A stretch of 64,000 nucleotides of DNA from Albidovulum marisflavi (lineage in GTDB: Bacteria > Pseudomonadota > Alphaproteobacteria > Rhodobacterales > Rhodobacteraceae): NCBI RefSeq assembly GCF_025751435.1, contig NZ_JAOWKY010000002.1, positions 62,001 to 126,000 on the forward strand, given 5' to 3'. This document shows positions 60,510-64,000 of the stretch, in pieces (positions within the stretch are counted from its first letter, which is position 1; every line of letters begins with the position of its first letter). Made by a program: the position numbers and the translations under genes. The notes beneath the pieces were generated by a model. That model was not told the origin of the DNA and ran no database searches. It saw nothing but the letters and a program-made list of their open reading frames with translations.

Positions 60510-62531
60510 ATGACTGTGCAATCAGACTATCCCCACGCGATCGAAGAGATCCTCCACACCGAGATCCCGATGCCCGACGGGTGTCGTCTTGGCGCGAGGA
60601 TATGGCGACCGAAGGATGCGGCAAGGAACCCCGTGCCGGCGATCCTGGAATACCTGCCCTATCGCAAGAACGACTTTACTGCCGCACGGGACGCGACGAT
60701 GCAGCCCTATCTTGCCGGGCATGGCTATGCCGTGGTGCGGCTGGACCTGCGCGGCGCGGGCGACAGCGAAGGAGTGATGGCCGACGAATACCTGCCGCAG
60801 GAACAGCAGGACGGCTACGATGCGATCGAATGGATCGCGCGCCAGCCATGGTGCGATGGCAACGTCGGCATGATCGGGATTTCCTGGGGCGGTTTCAACG
60901 GATTGCAGGTTGCCGCACTTCAACCGCCTTCGCTCAAGACGATCATAACCCTCTGCTCGACCGACGACCGCTATGCAGACGACGTGCATTACATGGGCGG
61001 CTGCGTTCTGAGCGAACAGATGACCTGGGCGGCGGTCATGTTCGCCCGCAACACGCTTGCCCCCGACCCGGCCAATGTGGGTGACCGCTGGCGCGACATG
61101 TGGCACGAGCGGCTGGAAGGCAGCGGCCTCTGGGTGAAGAACTGGTTCGAACACCAGACGCGCGACGACTTCTGGAAGCAGGGCTCGGTCTGCGAGGACT
61201 GGTCCAGGATCAAGATCCCTGTCTACGCCGTGTCGGGCTGGGCCGACGGCTATTGCCGCGCCGTGTTCCGGCTGATGGAGCACCTGCAGGGCCCGAAGAA
61301 GGGTCTCGTTGGCCCCTGGGCGCATCGGTATCCGCACATCGGCCAGCCCGATCCCGCGATGCACTTCCTCAAGGAAGAATTGCGCTGGTGGGACCATTGG
61401 CTCAAGGGCCGCGACACCGGCATCATGGACGAACCGCCGCTGCGGCTTTACATCCAGGACAGCGTGCCACCCGCCGGCTGGTACGCCGAACGGCCCGGCC
61501 GATGGGTGGCAGAGCCGTCCTGGCCCTCGCCCAACATCCATCGAACGCCCTTCCATCTGGGCGCGGACGGATCCCTGGGGCGTGAAAAGTCAATGAAAGC
61601 AGGCCCCCTTGCGCACAGCTCGCCCCTTTGGGTGGGGATGGGCTCGGGCAAATGGTGCGGCTACTCCAACCCCGGCGACGCACCGGTCGACCAGCGCCGC
61701 GACGATGCCGGAAGCCTGTGCTTCGACACCGCGCCACTTCAGGCGCCGATGGAATTCGCAGGCGACGCCAACGTTCACCTGCGGGTGTCGGTCGACCGGC
61801 CGGTGGCGCAGCTGGCCGCGCGGACCTGCGATGTCGATCCCGAAGGACGCTCGACCAGGGTCAGCTTCGGCGTCCTCAACCTGACGCATCGCGACAGCGA
61901 CGAATTCCCCGAGCCGCTGGAGCCGGGAAAGGTCTACGACGTCGTCATCCCAATGAAGCATGTGGCCCAGCAGATCCCCGAGGGGCACCGGCTGAGGCTG
62001 GCCATTTCGACCAGCTATTTCCCGATGATCTGGCCTGCGCCGGAAAAGGTGACGGTGACGGTTCACCCCGAGGGCAGTCATCTGGAGCTTCCACTGCGCG
62101 CGCCCTCTCCGCTGGACGACACCCTGGACCCCTACGAGCCCGCCGTAACTGCGCCGCCGCTGGCGCGCGAGGTGATCGCAGAGGGCGAAAACCACGTCCG
62201 GATCGAAGAAGACGCGGCTACTGGCGCGCACACCATGACCATCGCAAGCGGGGCGGGCAAGGTGCGCATCCTGGGCAACGACATAACGATGGAGGAACAA
62301 GGATATGAGCGCCACTCCGTCAGCGCCGAGGATCCCGACAGCGCCCGCGGGACATCGGAATGCGTCATCGGCCTGTCCCGAGGCGACTGGCATACCCGGT
62401 CCGAGACCTGGACCGAACTGACGGTCGATCGCGACGCCTTCATGATCCGCGCGAAAATGATCGTTTGGGAGGGCGACACCGTCGTGGCCAAGCGGGAGTG
62501 GGACGAAAAAATCCCGCGCCAGCTGGTCTGA
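60510..62531 (+). CDS. CocE/NonD-family hydrolase (peptidase S15 type)
   Basis: 673 residues. Alpha/beta hydrolase: nucleophile Ser in IGISWGGFNG, Asp in VSGWADGYCRA, His in GPWAHRYPHIG; N-terminal IPMPDGCRLGARIWRP and a C-terminal jelly-roll (VHLRVSVDRPVAQLAARTCDVDPEGRS). The family covers X-Pro dipeptidyl peptidases and cocaine esterase-like enzymes; here it probably cleaves a peptide or acyl ester brought in by the adjacent ABC system. Start at 60510 with GAGGA upstream; the longer open frame runs back over the regulator. Confidence 0.9.
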   Translation: MTVQSDYPHAIEEILHTEIPMPDGCRLGARIWRPKDAARNPVPAILEYLPYRKNDFTAARDATMQPYLAGHGYAVVRLDLRGAGDSEGVMADEYLPQEQQDGYDAIEWIARQPWCDGNVGMIGISWGGFNGLQVAALQPPSLKTIITLCSTDDRYADDVHYMGGCVLSEQMTWAAVMFARNTLAPDPANVGDRWRDMWHERLEGSGLWVKNWFEHQTRDDFWKQGSVCEDWSRIKIPVYAVSGWADGYCRAVFRLMEHLQGPKKGLVGPWAHRYPHIGQPDPAMHFLKEELRWWDHWLKGRDTGIMDEPPLRLYIQDSVPPAGWYAERPGRWVAEPSWPSPNIHRTPFHLGADGSLGREKSMKAGPLAHSSPLWVGMGSGKWCGYSNPGDAPVDQRRDDAGSLCFDTAPLQAPMEFAGDANVHLRVSVDRPVAQLAARTCDVDPEGRSTRVSFGVLNLTHRDSDEFPEPLEPGKVYDVVIPMKHVAQQIPEGHRLRLAISTSYFPMIWPAPEKVTVTVHPEGSHLELPLRAPSPLDDTLDPYEPAVTAPPLAREVIAEGENHVRIEEDAATGAHTMTIASGAGKVRILGNDITMEEQGYERHSVSAEDPDSARGTSECVIGLSRGDWHTRSETWTELTVDRDAFMIRAKMIVWEGDTVVAKREWDEKIPRQLV

Positions 62532-62562
62532 CTTCGCGATGTGACGCTTTTGAAGCGCAGTA

Positions 62563-62583
62563 TCGCGAAAGCTTGCGAACTGG
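62563..62583. promoter_or_regulatory. Operator-like site 2 (before the transporter gene)
   Basis: TCGCGAAA-N4-GCGAACTGG, 62 bp before the substrate-binding protein. Directly upstream lies CGCTTTTGAAGCG (62545-62557), matching the GCTTnnnAAGC element beside site 1. Confidence 0.6.
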
Positions 62584-62645
62584 ATTGAACGGTCAAGCTG
62601 TGTCTTAATGATTCTATCAAAACCAAGATCCGCAGGGAGGATCAG

Positions 62646-64000
62646 ATGAAGAGACTGACCACAACACGCCGCCACTTCCTGGCCACGACCGGCGCCCTTG
62701 GCGCGGTCGGACTTGTCGGGGGGGTGCCTTCCATGCTGCGCGCGCAGGAAGGAAAGGTTCTGCGCATCCGCCTTGATGGCGACAACAACGTGCTGGATCC
62801 CGGCTACATGGTCGGCGGCACCGAGGTCGAAGCACAGCTGCAATGCCTGCCGTTCTTGGCGGAATACGTTCGCGAAGGCGACACGTTCACCTGGCGTCCC
62901 AGCCAGTACGTGACGAAGCTGGAACAGCGCGATCCGACGCATATCGATTTCGAACTGGTCGACGGTCTGGCCTGGTCGAACGGCTACGGCACGCTCAAGG
63001 CATCGGACGTGGCCTATTCCTACAACCGCATGAAGACCAGCGACTGGTCGGGCTACTTCGACGCGCTTGAGACGGTCGAGGTGACGGGCGACCTGACCGG
63101 CACGATTGTCCTGAACCAGGCATTCGCGCCCTTCATCATGGTCACGCTTTGCCACGGTCCGGGCGCGATCGTCTGTGAAAAGGCGGTGGAGGATGCCGGC
63201 GGGCGGTTCACCACGGACTTCCCCGCGATCTGCGGCCCCTACACCTATTCGGCGACACCGGGCCAGCGCGTCGTGTTCGAACGCAACCCGGAATGGACCG
63301 GCCCCCTGCCCGATTTCGACCGGATCGAAGGCAATGTCATCACCGAGGTGAAGGCATCGGAACTCGCCTACGAGGCGGGGGAACTGGACTGCACGGAACT
63401 GGGCGCCGACACCATGGCACGCTACCAGGGGGCGATGCCGGACAATACCGCCATCACCACGGCAGGGCAGCTTCAGTACATGTGGCTCGGCATGAACACC
63501 GAGCATGAGAAGCTGAAGGATATCAAGGTTCGCCAGGCGATCCAGCATGCCGTCGATGTCGACTCGATTCTGGCCGGCGCGTATTCGAACACGACCGCGA
63601 AGTCCCATGGCATCATCTGTCCGGGCCTGCTGGGCCACCGCACCGAAAGCTCCTACAGCTACGATCCGGCCAAGGCCAAGGCGCTGCTGGACGAGGCGGG
63701 TGCCTCCGGGCTGGAACTGACGCTGCGCACGCTCAACAACCAGGAACGGATGCTGGCCGCGCAGATCATCCAGGCGAACCTTGCCGCGATCGGCATCACC
63801 GTCACCGTGCTGCCCGTCGACAGCGGTCCGTTCTGGGAAATGGGGATCGAGGAAAAGGGCGACACCTGGAAGGAGCTTGAGCTTTGGCTCATGCGCTACG
63901 GCACCGTGCCCGATCCCTACGAGGCGACGCAGTGGTTCGTCTCGGACCAGGTTGGCATCTGGAACTGGGAACGCTGGACCGACGAAGAGTTCGACAGGCT
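62646..64000 (+). CDS. Peptide-type ABC transporter substrate-binding protein (3' end outside window)
   Basis: 451 codons visible, open at the window end. Twin-arginine signal (TTRRHFLATTGALGAVGLVGG), then the family 5 solute-binding pattern: LDPGYMVGGTEVEAQLQCLPFLAEY, DGLAWSNGYGTLKASDVAYSYNRM, IKVRQAIQHAVDVDSILAG, YDPAKAKALLDEAG. AGGGAGG lies before the ATG. Permease and ATPase genes should follow beyond the window. Acts in the periplasm to bind a peptide or similar solute for the hydrolase next door. Confidence 0.92.
   Translation, partial: MKRLTTTRRHFLATTGALGAVGLVGGVPSMLRAQEGKVLRIRLDGDNNVLDPGYMVGGTEVEAQLQCLPFLAEYVREGDTFTWRPSQYVTKLEQRDPTHIDFELVDGLAWSNGYGTLKASDVAYSYNRMKTSDWSGYFDALETVEVTGDLTGTIVLNQAFAPFIMVTLCHGPGAIVCEKAVEDAGGRFTTDFPAICGPYTYSATPGQRVVFERNPEWTGPLPDFDRIEGNVITEVKASELAYEAGELDCTELGADTMARYQGAMPDNTAITTAGQLQYMWLGMNTEHEKLKDIKVRQAIQHAVDVDSILAGAYSNTTAKSHGIICPGLLGHRTESSYSYDPAKAKALLDEAGASGLELTLRTLNNQERMLAAQIIQANLAAIGITVTVLPVDSGPFWEMGIEEKGDTWKELELWLMRYGTVPDPYEATQWFVSDQVGIWNWERWTDEEFDR

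Noticed and set aside
61590-63638. 682-codon frame antisense to the hydrolase and substrate-binding protein
   Set aside because: It spans two well-supported genes and a clear promoter gap, with no domain of its own.

Overview
The window is GC-rich and gene-dense, and reads as a chromosome segment of an alphaproteobacterium of the Rhodobacteraceae (Roseobacter/Paracoccus type). The evidence is the mreBCD-mrdA-rodA order, the style of LeuA, NadE and KdsA, the EcfG-type sigma factor, and many small protein families typical of that group (DUF982, DUF3309, DUF3618, entericidin, dodecin). I see no plasmid or phage replication module and no CRISPR array.

Layout. 0-20 kb is housekeeping core: a 5'-truncated methyltransferase, NadE, a secreted MORN-repeat protein, leuA behind a leucine-codon leader peptide with alternative RNA pairings, the rod-shape operon mreB-mreC-mreD-mrdA-rodA followed by a GhrA-like reductase, SseB-like and uracil-DNA-glycosylase-like genes, NhaA, a capsule export/KDO set (kpsT, kpsE, kdsA) and an HI0933-type flavoprotein. 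tRNA-Gln(TTG) at 20.13 kb is the edge of a roughly 6.9-kb accessory segment (20.2-27.2 kb) bounded by a 95-bp direct repeat. That segment carries a frameshifted Mrr-type restriction gene, a membrane protein, an IS6-family element, and a LysR regulator divergent from a small catabolic operon (ketopantoate-reductase-like, frameshifted VOC protein, MaoC, CaiB/BaiF CoA-transferase, and what looks like the first codons of aroE). After it come a cold-shock gene, DUF982, and decayed phage-like fragments (HNH, P-loop primase/helicase).

29-52 kb is the most striking part. It starts with an ECF sigma factor of the EcfG (alphaproteobacterial general stress response) type whose own promoter is GGAAC-N16-CGTT. 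By eye I find 16 further GGAAC-N16/17-NGTT sites on both strands, nearly always just upstream of a start codon. They precede an SDR enzyme, a complete caa3-type cytochrome oxidase operon, an AI-2E-family exporter, a glycine-zipper lipoprotein, a formate/nitrite-type channel, a cysteine-rich metallothionein-like protein with topoisomerase IB, an entericidin, DUF3309 plus an M50 protease with CBS domains, DUF305, dodecin plus a bacterial Cdc48/VCP-type AAA ATPase, an EF-hand protein, and a DUF3618/holin-X/BrkB envelope group. The region looks like a physically clustered stress regulon next to its own sigma factor.

52-57.5 kb holds two proteins I cannot assign, a 1557-residue helical protein with an internal duplication and a 170-residue partner upstream. 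They are followed by an OmpA-family protein with a roughly 300-residue acidic Ala/Glu/Pro segment. The window ends with an XRE-family regulator divergent from a CocE/NonD hydrolase and a Tat-exported peptide-type substrate-binding protein (cut by the window end). The last two promoters share a 21-bp operator-like sequence.
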